Shown here piece after piece: positions 34,029 through 44,189 of a stretch of DNA of 64,000 bases (within the stretch, counting starts at the first letter, position 1; every line of letters begins with the position of its first letter). The DNA lies in assembly GCA_947494975.1 (NCBI GenBank), contig CANLXA010000001.1, positions 744,001 to 808,000 of the forward strand, written 5' to 3'. The notes beneath the pieces were generated by a model. The model worked only from the letters and a program-made list of their open reading frames with translations. It was not told the origin of the DNA and did not search any database. This DNA is from an uncultured Roseicyclus sp. Its GTDB lineage: Bacteria > Pseudomonadota > Alphaproteobacteria > Rhodobacterales > Rhodobacteraceae. A program made the position numbers and the translations under genes.

Positions 34029-34236
34029 GGGCGCGGTCCTTTGAGTTGGGTGGCGCCCGCAACGGGCAGCCCTGTTGAAAAGTTGCGGCACCCTAAGGGG
34101 GCCGTCGGGCGAGTGCAATAAGTGCTCTGATGCCAGATGGGCGCAGGGCCCAAGGTGCGCAAGGGCGGGGGCGCAAGGGCGGGGCGGGCCTCAGGGTCGG
34201 GCGAAGGCTTTGCAAGTGCCGGGCAAACACGGTTGG

Positions 34237-34995
34237 ATGGCGATCATGCCGCTCCTGCCCCCCTTCCTCCCCCGCGCCGCGTTGCTGGCCCTCGCGCTCG
34301 CCGCGCCTGCCCTGGCCGATCCGGCGGAGCCGCCCGCCATCGCGCCGCGCTACCTGGTCGCCGATCTGCCGGGGATCGTCCGGGTCGCGCGCAACGGATT
34401 TGCACCCCGCGGCTGCACCGGCGTGCTCATCACGCCCCGCCACGTCCTGACCGCCGGCCATTGCGCCAGCAGCCCCCGCGAACGGGTCGTCATCATCCGG
34501 CCCGACGGGGCCGGGGATCGGCTGGTGGCCCCCGTGGAGACCACCGCGCGCCATCCCGAGGCGCAGTCGCCCATGAGCATCGACACCATCGGGGCCGACC
34601 TCGCGCTACTCACCCTCGCCGCCGATCTCCCGCCCGACAGCGCCGTGCCCCTGCCCCTGGCCGAGCCCGATGCCGATCTGGGCCACCTGCTCGCGGGCTA
34701 CCCCAATTCCGCCGCCACCCTGCTCCACGCCCATTTCGATTGCCGCATCATCCCCCTCGAACCGGCTATCCTGGGCAGCAATTGCCGCGTCGTCTCGGGC
34801 CTGTCGGGCGGCGCCGTCCTGCGCGAGGTGGCTGGCGAATGGGCACTGGTCGCCATCATCACCGCCACCCTGCCCGATGCCAGCGGCGACCTCCGCGCGC
34901 TCGCCACCCGCATCGACCCCACCACCTTCCCCGCCCTCGCCGAGGCGCTGGAGGGCGCGCAGGTTTGCAATCCCACCGCCGACGCGCTTTGCTGA
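34237..34995 (+). CDS. Secreted trypsin-like serine protease
   Basis: The 252-residue protein has a signal peptide (LPRAALLALALAAPALA) and a chymotrypsin-fold domain. The catalytic His is in LTAGHC, Asp in GADLALLTL and Ser in SGLSGGAV, where most trypsins have GDSGG. Two cysteine pairs are likely. It would act in the periplasm or outside. It is followed after 28 bp by the membrane pentapeptide gene. A second, longer trypsin-like protease lies at 55334-56497; the two are not close relatives. Confidence 0.82.
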   Translation: MAIMPLLPPFLPRAALLALALAAPALADPAEPPAIAPRYLVADLPGIVRVARNGFAPRGCTGVLITPRHVLTAGHCASSPRERVVIIRPDGAGDRLVAPVETTARHPEAQSPMSIDTIGADLALLTLAADLPPDSAVPLPLAEPDADLGHLLAGYPNSAATLLHAHFDCRIIPLEPAILGSNCRVVSGLSGGAVLREVAGEWALVAIITATLPDASGDLRALATRIDPTTFPALAEALEGAQVCNPTADALC

Positions 34996-35023
34996 TCCCG
35001 GATTTCAGACAACCCGAGCGCCC

Positions 35024-36361
35024 GTGACCGACACCACCACCCTGCCCATCGCCCCGACGACCTTCTGGCTCCTCGTGATCCTTGTCGCACTTGTGCTGGC
35101 AATCCTCATCGCCGCCGTCGCAAAACCCGCTGACCCCACGGGCCCGTCCAGCAGCGCATGGTCCCGGTTTCTCACCCGCATCGGCCTCGACACGGTGCCA
35201 CCCGTCACAGCGCTCTTCGTCAGTCTCTTCTGGGCGGCGCTGGCCCTGACCCTCGCGGGGGGCATTCTCGCAACCATCTACGCGGTCCCATCGGCCCTCG
35301 CGACGTCCACAAGCAACCCCGACGACGCCACCCTGCGCTGGACCCTGCTGACCCTCACCGCCCTCACCGGTGCCCTGGGCGCCGTCGTCGCCCTGCCCTT
35401 CACACTCATCCGCATCCGCCAGACGCAGCGCCAGACCGACCTCCAGGATGAGGCGCTCTTCAACGACAAGATCAACGCCGCCGCAACGGACCTCGCCGCG
35501 CGGCGGCAGGTGACGCGCGTCCTGCACCAAGGCACCCCCGACGAATGCATCGCCACCGAATGGGAAGACGACCTCGTCATCCGCGCCGCCGCGATTGATC
35601 GGTTGGAGGGGTTGGCGATTGAAGCAATAGAACGAGAGGACTACCGGCCCGCCCAACGCATAGCCCGCATGCTGTCGATCTATGTTCAGGAACTCAGTCG
35701 AGCCTATCCTGCGATAGAGCCGCCGAAGGACGCGGAGCCAGACCTGATCCACGGCTGGGCGTGTTCGCTCAGCCCGGTTCGGCCGGATATGGAGCGCGCC
35801 GTTCAAAGCCTTGGGCGGATCAATCCAGAAGAGGAGGCCGTCAGAACGGCTTTCAATCCAGAATTCATCGACCTGCGCCGCTGCAACTTGCAAGCATTCG
35901 ATCTCCGCATTCTAAACTTGCAGGGAATTCAATTGGCGCATGGCCAGTTGCAGGGGGCCTACCTAGTCAGAGCTCAGTTACAAGGCGCAACCCTAATCGG
36001 GGCCCAATTGCAAGGCGCGACCTTCATAGGTGCGCAATTGCAAGGTGCGGACCTTTATGAGGCGCAGCTTCAGGGTGCAGAACTCGTCGGAGCCAACCTT
36101 TCGGAGGATACAGTTCTCGACGCCGCTATTCTCCAAGGCACTGCATTTAGGCTGCTGGAAGCCGCCACGCTGAAGCAGCTCCGAGCCTTTTGGGATGACA
36201 TCATCATGTTCGCCGACACCGTCCCGGACGACAGCCCCGACCACTGGGTCCACGTCGCCGACGACGATTTCGACTACGACACCTTCATAGCCCAATGGCG
36301 CGCCTGGGCCGCCACCCTGGACCCGCCCGTCACCATCGCCCCGGATTACCGCGGCGACTGA
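35024..36361 (+). CDS. Membrane-anchored pentapeptide-repeat protein
   Basis: The 445-residue protein has three membrane segments (about residues 8-30, 55-80, 100-125), a helical cytoplasmic region, then pentapeptide repeats at about 300-375 with the period LQGAx-LxxAQ, and a C-terminal domain. Pentapeptide repeats form a rigid right-handed beta-helix. The repeats use Gln-Leu-Gln-Gly-Ala, so the DNA repeats too. The GTG at 35024 is the likely start; an earlier frame overlaps the protease. The part encoding residues 200-390 is lower in GC than both ends, suggesting a mosaic origin. The function is unknown; such proteins may act as membrane scaffolds or in defence. Confidence 0.75.
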   Translation: MTDTTTLPIAPTTFWLLVILVALVLAILIAAVAKPADPTGPSSSAWSRFLTRIGLDTVPPVTALFVSLFWAALALTLAGGILATIYAVPSALATSTSNPDDATLRWTLLTLTALTGALGAVVALPFTLIRIRQTQRQTDLQDEALFNDKINAAATDLAARRQVTRVLHQGTPDECIATEWEDDLVIRAAAIDRLEGLAIEAIEREDYRPAQRIARMLSIYVQELSRAYPAIEPPKDAEPDLIHGWACSLSPVRPDMERAVQSLGRINPEEEAVRTAFNPEFIDLRRCNLQAFDLRILNLQGIQLAHGQLQGAYLVRAQLQGATLIGAQLQGATFIGAQLQGADLYEAQLQGAELVGANLSEDTVLDAAILQGTAFRLLEAATLKQLRAFWDDIIMFADTVPDDSPDHWVHVADDDFDYDTFIAQWRAWAATLDPPVTIAPDYRGD

Positions 36362-36393
36362 CCCAGATACCGGCGTCACCAGCCCCTCCTCGG

Positions 36394-36431
36394 GATATAC
36401 CGTGGATATCCTCCAGATATACCGGCTCTAT
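36394..36431. repeat. Dispersed 38-bp element with direct GATATACCG repeats, copy 1
   Basis: GATATACCG occurs twice, 22 bp apart (36394-36402 and 36416-36424), with GATATCC between them and CTCTAT after. An almost identical block lies at 58500-58537. This copy is 80-117 bp upstream of serS. Confidence 0.6.
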
Positions 36432-36510
36432 CTTCCCAAATCGGCCCCTTTCCCAGCCTCGCCGCCTCTGGCATACCCGCGCCACGACGACCTTGAGAGG
36501 AGGCCATTCC

Positions 36511-37803
36511 ATGCATGATATCCGCGCCATCCGTGACAATCCCGCCGCCTTCGACGCCGCGATGGCCCGCCGGGGCCTCTCTCCCATGTCGTCCGAGATC
36601 CTCGCCATCGACGAGGCCCGCCGCGCTGCCATCACCGCCGCCGAAACCGCCCAGGCCGACCGCAACGCGGCGTCGCGGGATGTGGGCAAGGCCAAGGCCG
36701 GCGGGGACGAGGCCGAGTTCAACCGCCTCCGCGCGCTCATGTCTGAAAAGAAAGACGAAATCGCGCGTCTGGAGGAGGAGGCGAAGGCCAGGGATGCCGA
36801 GCTGACCGCGATCCTCGAAGGGCTCCCCAACCTGCCCGCGGCGGATGTCCCCGACGGCGCGGATGAGGAGGATAACGAAGAGCTTCACCGCCGCGGCACG
36901 CCGCGCAGGTTCGACTTCGCGCCGCTGGAGCATTTCGACATTCCCGCCGTCAAACCGGGCATGGATTTCGAGACCGCCGCCAAGCTCTCCGGCAGCCGTT
37001 TCGTGCTCCTGTCGGGGGCCGTCGCCCGCCTGCATCGCGCTCTGGCCCAATTCATGCTGGATATTCATACACTTGAGAACGGCCTCACCGAAGTGAACGC
37101 CCCCGTCCTCGTCCGCGACGATACCCTCTACGGCACCGGCCAATTGCCGAAATTCGGCGACGACAGCTATCAGACGACCAATGGCTGGTGGCTCATCCCC
37201 ACCTCCGAGGTCAGCCTGACCAACATCGTCAACAACGTGGTGGTCGAGGAAAGCTACCTGCCCCGCCGCTACACCGCCCATTCCCTGTGCTTCCGCTCCG
37301 AAGCCGGCAGCGCGGGCCGCGACACGGCGGGCATGTTGCGCCAGCACCAGTTCGAGAAGGTCGAAATGGTCTCGGTCACCCATCCCGACGCATCAGACGA
37401 CGAACAGCTCCGCATGCTGGCCTGCGCCGAGGGTATTCTCGACCGCCTGAACATCCCCTACCGCACGGTCAAGCTCTGCACCGGCGATATGGGCTTCGGC
37501 GCCACGCGCACTTTCGATATCGAGGCCTGGCTGCCCGGCCAGAACACCTATCGCGAGATCAGCTCCGTCTCCACCTGCGGCGATTTCCAGGCCCGCCGGA
37601 TGAATGCCCGCTTCAAACCGTCCGAGGGCGGCAAGCCAGAATTCGTCCACACCCTCAACGGCTCCGGCCTCGCCGTGGGCCGCTGCCTGATCGCCGTGCT
37701 GGAAAACGGCCAGGAGGCGGACGGGTCCGTGACGCTACCAGAGGCGCTGCACCCATGGCTCGGCGGCAAGACCCGGATCGATGCGGATGGCGTGTTGGCC
37801 TGA
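36511..37803 (+). CDS. serS: Seryl-tRNA synthetase
   Basis: The 430-residue class II synthetase charges tRNA-Ser and tRNA-Sec. It has the N-terminal coiled-coil arm (about residues 30-100), motif 2 with [20 protein letters not shown] near 263-282 and motif 3 with [14 protein letters not shown] near 381-394. GAGAGGAGG precedes the ATG at 36511. Length is standard. Confidence 0.98.
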   Translation: MHDIRAIRDNPAAFDAAMARRGLSPMSSEILAIDEARRAAITAAETAQADRNAASRDVGKAKAGGDEAEFNRLRALMSEKKDEIARLEEEAKARDAELTAILEGLPNLPAADVPDGADEEDNEELHRRGTPRRFDFAPLEHFDIPAVKPGMDFETAAKLSGSRFVLLSGAVARLHRALAQFMLDIHTLENGLTEVNAPVLVRDDTLYGTGQLPKFGDDSYQTTNGWWLIPTSEVSLTNIVNNVVVEESYLPRRYTAHSLCFRSEAGSAGRDTAGMLRQHQFEKVEMVSVTHPDASDDEQLRMLACAEGILDRLNIPYRTVKLCTGDMGFGATRTFDIEAWLPGQNTYREISSVSTCGDFQARRMNARFKPSEGGKPEFVHTLNGSGLAVGRCLIAVLENGQEADGSVTLPEALHPWLGGKTRIDADGVLA

Positions 37804-37820
37804 CGGACAAACTCATCGCA

Positions 37821-37849
37821 GGGAGGGTGCGCGCCCATCGCGCCCTCCC
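37821..37849 (+). terminator. Hairpin after serS
   Basis: GGGAGGG-TG-CGCG and CGCG-CCCTCCC form a stable stem 17 bases after the serS stop. There is no T-tract, so it may work with Rho or protect the mRNA end. Confidence 0.5.
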
Positions 37850-37896
37850 GCCCCCGCAGGTTGGGCGCAACCAACCGCCTCGATGAGGCACGGTGT

Positions 37897-38605
37897 TCAT
37901 GAGACGGGATACGAGGAGGTTTTCGCCAACGATCGCGAAGGCTCCCTTGTGTCGCAGATCAAATAGGGACGTCCGAAACCAGGGCCCCCGAAACTGTACC
38001 GGCCACGGGGGCTCTGATTGAGCACGCGAAATGCTCTGTTATCGCCGTTTGGACGGCGCCGCGGATTGCAAGTCCATTCAAGCGGGTCCGGACGTCGTGG
38101 CTCACTCACCGGATCACGGGTAACCTCCAGTGTCACCGAAAAAACCTCAACACCCTCGCCGAATATGTCGTCCAGATCCAACGGATCAACCTCGCGCAAG
38201 CTGTCCGCATCCCCCCATTCCAGAAACGTCAGCATGTCGGGACAGGCCTCTACCGGCAGGGTCACCGGCGCCCGCAGGCGGCGGGCGCGGCGTAAGCGGT
38301 CGCCATGGGTATCGAAATCCCCGGGCACCTCGGGCGCGCAGCGGTGGGCGTCGGCGAGGAACCTCTGGGGCAGAACGAACCGGTGGCGCTTGGGTACAAC
38401 CGCGACCCCCACCGCCTCGCCAGTCAAGTCCCGGAAGACATTGCCCGGGGGACCTCCGCTGCCCGGTCTTCGATGACCGATGTCCCGGACACAAGCCAGC
38501 GGCCGTGCGGACGGTGACGGTCACCCGCTCGTTCCATTCGTACTCTTCAGGGCCGCAGCCGAACAGCGTGCCAAGAAGGAATGTGAACAGCAGGGCGACG
38601 CGCAT
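37897..38605 (-). pseudogene. Frameshifted lipoprotein gene
   Basis: The N-terminus from the ATG at 38605 has a lipobox (LLGTLFGC) followed by GPEEYEWNERVTVTVRTAAG, a pattern seen in a Rhodobacteraceae lipoprotein family. Around 38490 the frame is lost; a different frame then reads VSGTSVIEDRAAEVP, and near 38440 the frame changes again to one that reads DLTGEAVGVAVVPKRHRFVLP and stays open to the TGA at 37897. The joined product would be about 230 residues. Two nearby shifts make a sequencing error less likely than a true pseudogene. Confidence 0.65.
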
Positions 38606-38763
38606 GGACTACCCGTCTTCCGGTCTGCGTCGCGAAAGCCGCCTGACGGGACGCCGTCCAGTCGAATGCACAATTTCGAAGCGAAAGACGTGCATCCCAA
38701 AGAGTCTTGATCAAAGGTTAATCAGAGCCGGTATTTGTATTTAAAACAGAGGTTTAGGAAGCT

Positions 38764-38779
38764 TGTGCAAGCGTGCACA
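38764..38779. repeat. Dispersed palindrome, copy 3
   Basis: TGTGCAAGCGTGCACA differs from the perfect palindrome at one base. It is 70 bp upstream of the TspO-like gene in a 243-bp gap that is lower in GC. The TTAA flank seen at 25678 and 55189 is only weakly kept here. Confidence 0.55.
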
Positions 38780-38848
38780 TGTCGCATTTCCTGTGCGGTT
38801 CCAAGGTCCGACGGGGAACTCCCTACCCGCCCCGCGCATTGCCCCTAC

Positions 38849-39580
38849 ATGACCTACATGCATGTGCCCGCCCAAACCGACCGCGCCCGCCTCTGGGCCA
38901 TCCTTTGCCTGACCGCCGCGGTGGCCTTTGCCATCGTCCCGTTCTTCGCCAGCCCCTTCTCCGGGTTCGAGCCGGGCCGCTTCCCGGTGCCGGTCGATAA
39001 TCCGCCGATCCAACCGGTGGGATGGGCGTTCTCGATCTGGGGCGTGATCTATCTCTGGCTTATCGCAGGCACCGGTTATGGCCTGCTGAAACGCGCCGAA
39101 GATGCGCGCTGGCAGGCGCATCGCCTCTGGCTCTTCATCTCCCTTCTGATCGGGGCGGCGTGGATCCCGGTCGCGAATGTCAGCCCGATCTGGGCGACGA
39201 TCCTCATCCTTGCCATGCTCGTCACCGCCGTGATGGCTCTGGCAAGGGCGCCGGTCATCGAACGCGCCTGGACACGGTGGCCCATCGGGCTCTATGCGGG
39301 CTGGCTCACGGCCGCCTCCTTCGTGTCGCTCGCCACCTTGGCGGCGGGCTATGGCCTTGCCTCGCCGGAGGTCGCCAGCTGGATCGCGCTGCCGCTGGCC
39401 TTGGGCACCGCCACGCTTCTGACCCTGCGCCACTGGACGCCGACCTATCCCGCCGCCGCGGCCTGGGCCGCCATCGGGATCGCCGTTGCCAACTGGCCTG
39501 CGCTGTACGGCTGGGCCGCGGCCGTCGGTGCCGTGCTTCTGGCCGCCCTGGTCGTCACCGCCGTCATCCGCAGGGTCTGA
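38849..39580 (+). CDS. TspO/MBR-related tryptophan-rich membrane protein
   Basis: The 243-residue protein has about seven membrane helices and the tryptophan-rich loop [19 protein letters not shown] near residues 48-66, typical of the long TspO-like family of this group. Classical TspO is shorter (about 160 residues, five helices) and binds porphyrins. Here the function is unproven. The ATG at 38849 ([11 protein letters not shown]) starts just after a short leader with a palindrome. It precedes surE by 113 bp on the same strand. Confidence 0.7.
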   Translation: MTYMHVPAQTDRARLWAILCLTAAVAFAIVPFFASPFSGFEPGRFPVPVDNPPIQPVGWAFSIWGVIYLWLIAGTGYGLLKRAEDARWQAHRLWLFISLLIGAAWIPVANVSPIWATILILAMLVTAVMALARAPVIERAWTRWPIGLYAGWLTAASFVSLATLAAGYGLASPEVASWIALPLALGTATLLTLRHWTPTYPAAAAWAAIGIAVANWPALYGWAAAVGAVLLAALVVTAVIRRV

Positions 39581-39693
39581 CCTCCGGCCTCCGGGCGGAC
39601 GCGTGCGGATGGCGCGCCGCCATCCGCCCGTCGCGATGCCACCGCCCACACCACCGCTTGCCGCCCATTCCCCCAACGGCTACACCCGCGGCC

Positions 39694-40485
39694 ATGCGTA
39701 TTCTCATCACCAATGACGACGGCATCAACGCCCCCGGCCTTGAGGTCCTGCACGACATCGCAACCGACATCGCCGGAGACAGCGGCGAGGTCTGGACGGT
39801 GGCCCCCGCCTTCGAGCAATCCGGCGTCGGGCACTGCATCTCCTACGTGCATCCCACCATGATCGCCGAGCTTGCGCCGCGCCGCTTCGCCGCCGAAGGC
39901 AGCCCGGCGGATTGCGTGATCGCTGCGATGCATGACGTCCTGAAGGACAATCCGCCCGACCTGATCCTGTCGGGCGTGAACCGGGGCAACAACTCGGCGG
40001 AAAACACACTTTATTCCGGCACCATCGGTGCCGCGATCGAGGGCGCGATCCAGGGCATCCCCGCCATCGCGCTGTCGCAATATTACGGGCCGGGCAACAT
40101 CAACCTGAAGGATCAGTTCGACGCCGCACGCTCCCACGGGGCGGCCACGATCCGCAAGATCCTCGGCGCGCCCGATGCCTTCACCAGCCGGCCCTACAAG
40201 ATCTTCTACAACGTCAACTTTCCGGCCTTCCCGGCCTCTGAGGTCAAGGGCATCCGGGCGGTGGCCCAGGGGTTCCGCGACGGCGGCACCGGGATGGGGA
40301 TGCGCGCCGATATCGCGCCGAACGGGCGCAAGTTCCTGTGGATCACCGGCTCGCCCCAAAACGTGCCGTCGGGCGCCGATACCGACGCCACCGTCAATCT
40401 CGATGGCTATATCTCGATCACCCCCATGCGTGCGGATCTGACGGCCCATGATCGGCTGGCCGATCTCAGGGCCGCCGTGGAATGA
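39694..40485 (+). CDS. surE: 5'-nucleotidase/survival protein SurE
   Basis: The 263-residue metal-dependent phosphatase acts on nucleoside monophosphates. The catalytic N-terminus [11 protein letters not shown] carries the metal-binding DD pair, and [21 protein letters not shown] at about 93-113 carries the second metal-site motif. It overlaps pcm by four bases (ATGA), the usual surE-pcm arrangement for stationary-phase survival and protein repair. Confidence 0.97.
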   Translation: MRILITNDDGINAPGLEVLHDIATDIAGDSGEVWTVAPAFEQSGVGHCISYVHPTMIAELAPRRFAAEGSPADCVIAAMHDVLKDNPPDLILSGVNRGNNSAENTLYSGTIGAAIEGAIQGIPAIALSQYYGPGNINLKDQFDAARSHGAATIRKILGAPDAFTSRPYKIFYNVNFPAFPASEVKGIRAVAQGFRDGGTGMGMRADIAPNGRKFLWITGSPQNVPSGADTDATVNLDGYISITPMRADLTAHDRLADLRAAVE

Positions 40486-41147
40486 CCCACGGCGCGGAGA
40501 ACGGGGGCGGCTTCGACGGGGAACGCAAGATGCAGTTCCTGTTTCAGCTGCGCCAGAAGGGCGTCACCGACAGCCGCGTGCTGACCGCGATGGAAAAGAT
40601 CGACCGGGGCGATTTCGTGCGTGGCCATTTCGCCAGCCGCGCCTACGAGGATATGCCGCTTCCGATCAATTCCGGGCAAACCATCAGCCAGCCCTCGGTT
40701 GTCGGCCTGATGACCCAGGCGCTTGGCGTACAGCCGCGCGATACCGTGCTCGAAATCGGCACCGGCTCGGGCTACCAGGCCGCGATCCTCAGCCAGCTGG
40801 CCCGCCGCGTCTACACGATCGACCGCCACCGCAACCTGACCCGCGATGCGGAGGTGGTGTTCACCAAGCTGGGCCTCGTCAACATCACCGTGCTCACCCG
40901 CGACGGCTCCCACGGCCTGCCGGATCAGGGCCCGTTCGACAGGATCCTCGTGACCGCCGCCGCCGAAGACCCGCCGGGCCCGCTGCTGCAACAGCTCAAG
41001 ACCGGCGGCACCATGGTGGTGCCCGTGGGCCAATCCGACGCCGTCCAGACCCTGATCAAGGTGTCTCGCACCGAAACCGGGTTCGAATATGATGAGATCA
41101 TGCCGGTGCGCTTCGTCCCGCTGGTCGAGGGTACGGCGCGGGACTGA
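40482..41147 (+). CDS. pcm: Protein-L-isoaspartate O-methyltransferase
   Basis: The 221-residue enzyme methylates isoaspartyl residues in aged proteins with S-adenosylmethionine. The PCMT pattern is complete: [19 protein letters not shown] near residue 62 and the SAM-binding [11 protein letters not shown] near 88-98. It is translationally coupled to surE. A hairpin lies 23 bp after its stop. Confidence 0.97.
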   Translation: MTHGAENGGGFDGERKMQFLFQLRQKGVTDSRVLTAMEKIDRGDFVRGHFASRAYEDMPLPINSGQTISQPSVVGLMTQALGVQPRDTVLEIGTGSGYQAAILSQLARRVYTIDRHRNLTRDAEVVFTKLGLVNITVLTRDGSHGLPDQGPFDRILVTAAAEDPPGPLLQQLKTGGTMVVPVGQSDAVQTLIKVSRTETGFEYDEIMPVRFVPLVEGTARD

Positions 41148-41169
41148 CGCGGGGACGACCTAGAATGAA

Positions 41170-41199
41170 AGGGCGCGACACCTGTCGATGCCGCGCCCT
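41170..41199. terminator. Hairpin between converging pcm and CAP-RTX genes
   Basis: AGGGCGCG (41170-41177) and CGCGCCCT (41192-41199) form an 8-bp stem with a 14-base loop. It lies between two converging stops. No clear T-tract is present on either strand. Confidence 0.5.
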
Positions 41200-41231
41200 A
41201 GGGGATCGTCAAAGCGATCAATGCCGCCCGG

Positions 41232-42473
41232 TCAGCCCATGAACAGGAACACGTCGATGGAGGCCAGATCGGTCACGCCGTCCAGCGTCAGCGCATTGCC
41301 CTCCCCGAAATCGACACGGGTGTTGCCGTCCATCACCTCGGCCTTGTCGAAGAACGACGCCTGAACATCCATACCGTCGCCAAGAAGCGATGCATCGAGG
41401 AACAGCACATCTTCGCCGATGGTGAAGTCAGTGATCTTGTCGTCGCCGCCGGTGAAATCGAAGAAATCCTCCCCCAATCCACCGGTCATGACATCGTCAC
41501 CCGCATCGCCGGCGATGTAATCCATCCCGTCGCCGCCATCGAGCGTGTCGTTGCCATCGCCGCCGATCACGGCGTCATGGCCTCCGCCGCCGCTGATCAC
41601 ATCGTCACCGGCCTCACCTTCCAGGTAATTGGGTCCGTCCGATCCCGTGATCGTGTCATTGCCCGCATCGGCAAAGACCACGGCCCAATCGCCATCGGCC
41701 ACGATTTCATCATCCCCCTCGGTGCCGAATTGAATGCCTGACGCGTCGCACTCTTCCGGCTCGGGTTCCGGTGTCGGCTCTGGCTCGGGCTGCGGTTCGG
41801 GCTCCGGCTCGGGCTCGGGCGTGGGTTCGGGCTCCGGTTCTGGTTCCGGTGTTGGCTCGGGTTCCGGCTCCGGCGTCGGCTCGGGTTCCGGCTCCGGCGT
41901 CGGCTCCGGCGTGGGTTCAGGCACAGGTTCCGGGGCCGGTTCGGGCGCTGGTTCCGGTGCAGGCTCCGGCACGGGTTCCGGCGCGGGCTCGGGTGCGGGC
42001 GCGCCATCGGGTTCGATGGACCCCGACGTGTCTCCATCCGTCCGCGCAAAGTTCTGCGTCACGACCACCCCGTCATACCCTTTCAGGTTGCCGCGCTCGA
42101 TCCCGATGCCGATCTCGGTGAAATCGGGGTTCAGGATGTTGGCCCTGTGGCCGGGGCTGTCCATCAGGCCCTTATGCAGCTGGACCACATCATCGGCGAT
42201 CCCGTCCGCGCCACGCTCCGATTGCCAGGCGATGTTCTCCCCCGTCGACCAGGAGCCTTCGAACGGGTAGTTCGCTGCCTGCATCCGTTCGGTGGCCGAC
42301 GAACCGCCCTGCCCGGTATGCGAGAAGGTGTCGGTGTCGATCATCCAGTTGCTGTGATCTTCGCTGGACTCATTCAAAAGCGTGTTCAGCTTGAGAGGCG
42401 TCAGCCCCGCATTGGTCCGCTCCTGATTGATCAGATCGAGCATCTGTCGTTCTGCCGTGCTTGCAAGTGACAT
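41232..42473 (-). CDS. Secreted CAP-domain protein with Pro-Glu linker and RTX repeats
   Basis: The 413-residue protein has a CAP/SCP domain (residues 8-145, [26 protein letters not shown] and SPGHRANIL), a Pro-Glu linker (about 158-237) and an RTX block (about 255-345, [13 protein letters not shown] repeats). It has no signal peptide, as expected for type I secretion through C-terminal RTX repeats that bind calcium outside the cell. CAP proteins act extracellularly as proteases or lipid-binding factors. The ATG at 42473 follows AAAGG. It separates pcm from nlpD, which are usually adjacent. No type I exporter gene is in the window. Confidence 0.85.
   Translation of the reverse strand: MSLASTAERQMLDLINQERTNAGLTPLKLNTLLNESSEDHSNWMIDTDTFSHTGQGGSSATERMQAANYPFEGSWSTGENIAWQSERGADGIADDVVQLHKGLMDSPGHRANILNPDFTEIGIGIERGNLKGYDGVVVTQNFARTDGDTSGSIEPDGAPAPEPAPEPVPEPAPEPAPEPAPEPVPEPTPEPTPEPEPEPTPEPEPEPTPEPEPEPEPTPEPEPEPEPQPEPEPTPEPEPEECDASGIQFGTEGDDEIVADGDWAVVFADAGNDTITGSDGPNYLEGEAGDDVISGGGGHDAVIGGDGNDTLDGGDGMDYIAGDAGDDVMTGGLGEDFFDFTGGDDKITDFTIGEDVLFLDASLLGDGMDVQASFFDKAEVMDGNTRVDFGEGNALTLDGVTDLASIDVFLFMG
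41750..42003. repeat. Pro-Glu coding minisatellite
   Basis: About 250 bp of imperfect 6- and 12-bp repeats (GGCTCG/GGTTCCGGCTCC units) encode the [10 protein letters not shown] linker. The repeat number is likely to vary between strains. It is expandable without shifting the frame. Confidence 0.85.
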
Positions 42474-42813
42474 TGGTCTGCCTTTCATTGCCGTACTGTC
42501 AGGCCTCCGACCAACTGCGCCCCGGCCGCCGCGCGCAATCTCCCGAAAGGCGGCGCCCTCAAACCAGCCAGCCCTTGCCGGAATCCCGCGATCCGGACCG
42601 CGGGACGTTGCTGAGGACGTAACCGGCCGGGATTATGCGGAAAGCTGCCGAGCCGCGCGCATCTCCGCCCACCCGGCGCTCGATCTTGCGGCGCGCAAAC
42701 CCTTGCCCATTGCCCGCCGCCCGCCCATCCCCCTTCCGCCAACCGCTTTTCCGGTGTAAACTCGTTTCCAAGAAGGCCCCCACGGCCCGTATTTTGAGGA
42801 AGGTTCGAGCGCC
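42474..42813. other. 340-bp divergent gap between CAP-RTX gene and nlpD
   Basis: The gap must hold the promoters of both genes. I see no coding sequence that I can support and no clear operator. The part next to nlpD is C-rich; GAGGAAGG at about 42797 is the nlpD ribosome site. Confidence 0.4.
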
Positions 42814-43965
42814 ATGCGCCTGATCAAGACGAGTTTCACCGCCCGTAGCCTGACGCTGCTGGCGTCATTTCTGTTGGCAGCCTGCGTCGGTAACCCGCCC
42901 GATCTGGATTTCGATTTCCGCCCCAACGCCCCGCGCGGCGAACCTGTCGTGGCCGACCGGCCCGATCCCGACAGCCGCGGCCTGATCTCCTATGAAAGCT
43001 ACCAGGTCGCCGTGGCCCGGCGCGGCGATACCGTGGCCGATGTGGCCACCCGGATCGGCCTGACGCCCGAGGAGCTGGCCTCGTTCAACGGGCGCACCGT
43101 GGGCGATCCGCTGCGCGATGGCGAGGTGCTGGCCCTGCCCCGCCGCGTCGCCGGTGGCGCGCCCGGCGCAGGCAGCGACATCGCCTCGATCGCCCGCGGC
43201 GCCATCGATGCCGCCGATGCGCGGACCGGCCCCACCGGGGCCGCGCCCCGGGGGCAGGGCGGCGAAGAACCCGTGCGTCACCGGATCGCGCGTGGCGAGA
43301 CGGCCTATTCGGTCGCGCGTCTCTACGGCGTCTCGGTGCGGGCGCTGGCGGAATGGAACGGGCTTGGCCCCGATCTTGCCGTGCGCGAAGGGCAATACCT
43401 GTTGATCCCGATCGTGATCGAAGCCGCGCGCACCGGCGATGACAGCCGCCCGGGCGACAGCGTGGCACCGCTGCCGCCATCGGCCGCCAACCCGCTGCCC
43501 GACGGCATCGAAACCGCAACCCTGCCGCCGCTGGAAGGCACCGGCACCGGCGCCACCGAAGGCACGGGAACGGCCGCCGCGGCCACACCCGCACCGGCGC
43601 CCGCGCCCGCGCAATCCAGCGCGCGCCTGATCCGTCCCGTCGAGGGCTCCGTCCTGCGCGGCTATTCCTCCAGCAACGAGGGTATCGATATCGGGGCCTC
43701 CACCGGCACCGCCGTGCGCGCCGCCGCCGATGGCACCGTGGCCGCGATCACGCAAGATACCGATCAGGTGCCGATCCTCGTGGTGCGCCATGCGGACGGG
43801 TTGCTGACGGTCTATGCCAATATCCAGAACATCCGCGTCAGCCGGGGGGATCGCGTCTCGCGCGGGGATACCGTGGCCGAGGTGGGCGGCGGCGATCCGT
43901 CCTTCCTGCATTTCGAAGTGCGGCGCGGGTTCGAGGCGGTCGATCCGGCCGACTTCCTGCCCTGA
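42814..43965 (+). CDS. nlpD: NlpD-like lipoprotein with LysM domains and degenerate LytM domain
   Basis: The 383-residue protein has a lipoprotein signal (LLASFLLAAC, Cys near residue 25), two LysM peptidoglycan-binding domains (about 63-107 and 152-197), a Pro/Ala/Thr linker and a C-terminal LytM/M23 domain (275-380). The zinc-ligand positions read NEGIDIG and TVYANI instead of HxxxD and HxH, as in E. coli NlpD, so it should not cut murein but activate an amidase at the septum. It is the third member of the surE-pcm-nlpD group. Confidence 0.85.
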   Translation: MRLIKTSFTARSLTLLASFLLAACVGNPPDLDFDFRPNAPRGEPVVADRPDPDSRGLISYESYQVAVARRGDTVADVATRIGLTPEELASFNGRTVGDPLRDGEVLALPRRVAGGAPGAGSDIASIARGAIDAADARTGPTGAAPRGQGGEEPVRHRIARGETAYSVARLYGVSVRALAEWNGLGPDLAVREGQYLLIPIVIEAARTGDDSRPGDSVAPLPPSAANPLPDGIETATLPPLEGTGTGATEGTGTAAAATPAPAPAPAQSSARLIRPVEGSVLRGYSSSNEGIDIGASTGTAVRAAADGTVAAITQDTDQVPILVVRHADGLLTVYANIQNIRVSRGDRVSRGDTVAEVGGGDPSFLHFEVRRGFEAVDPADFLP

Positions 43966-44189
43966 CAGGCTGAGATCACCGCGCGCGCACGGCCCACGTG
44001 CGCGCGCGTTCGCTGTACTTGCGCCCGTGCACCCGCCCGCTGGCGCAGTCCCGGCAGCCGCGGCACGGCACGGCCTCAGCCCCTTTTCGCCGATCACATC
44101 GCGTTCACATTCCTCCTATTTTGCACATTCCGGTTTTTGCGGCATAATCGTTAACGGTTCTGACCAGAGCAACGCAAAGGAGGCCGCCC
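43966..44189. promoter_or_regulatory. Upstream region of cfa with a sigma-70-like promoter
   Basis: TTGCAC (44121-44126), a 16-bp spacer and CATAAT (44143-44148) predict a start near 44155, 35 bases before the cfa ATG; AAAGGAGG is the ribosome site. A GC-rich inverted repeat (GCGCGCGCACGGCC/CACGTGCGCGCG, about 43980-44008) after nlpD may be its terminator. Confidence 0.6.

Noticed and set aside
35900-36110. Short tandem repeats that could suggest a CRISPR or other array
   Set aside because: They are in frame within the pentapeptide gene and encode LQGAx units.
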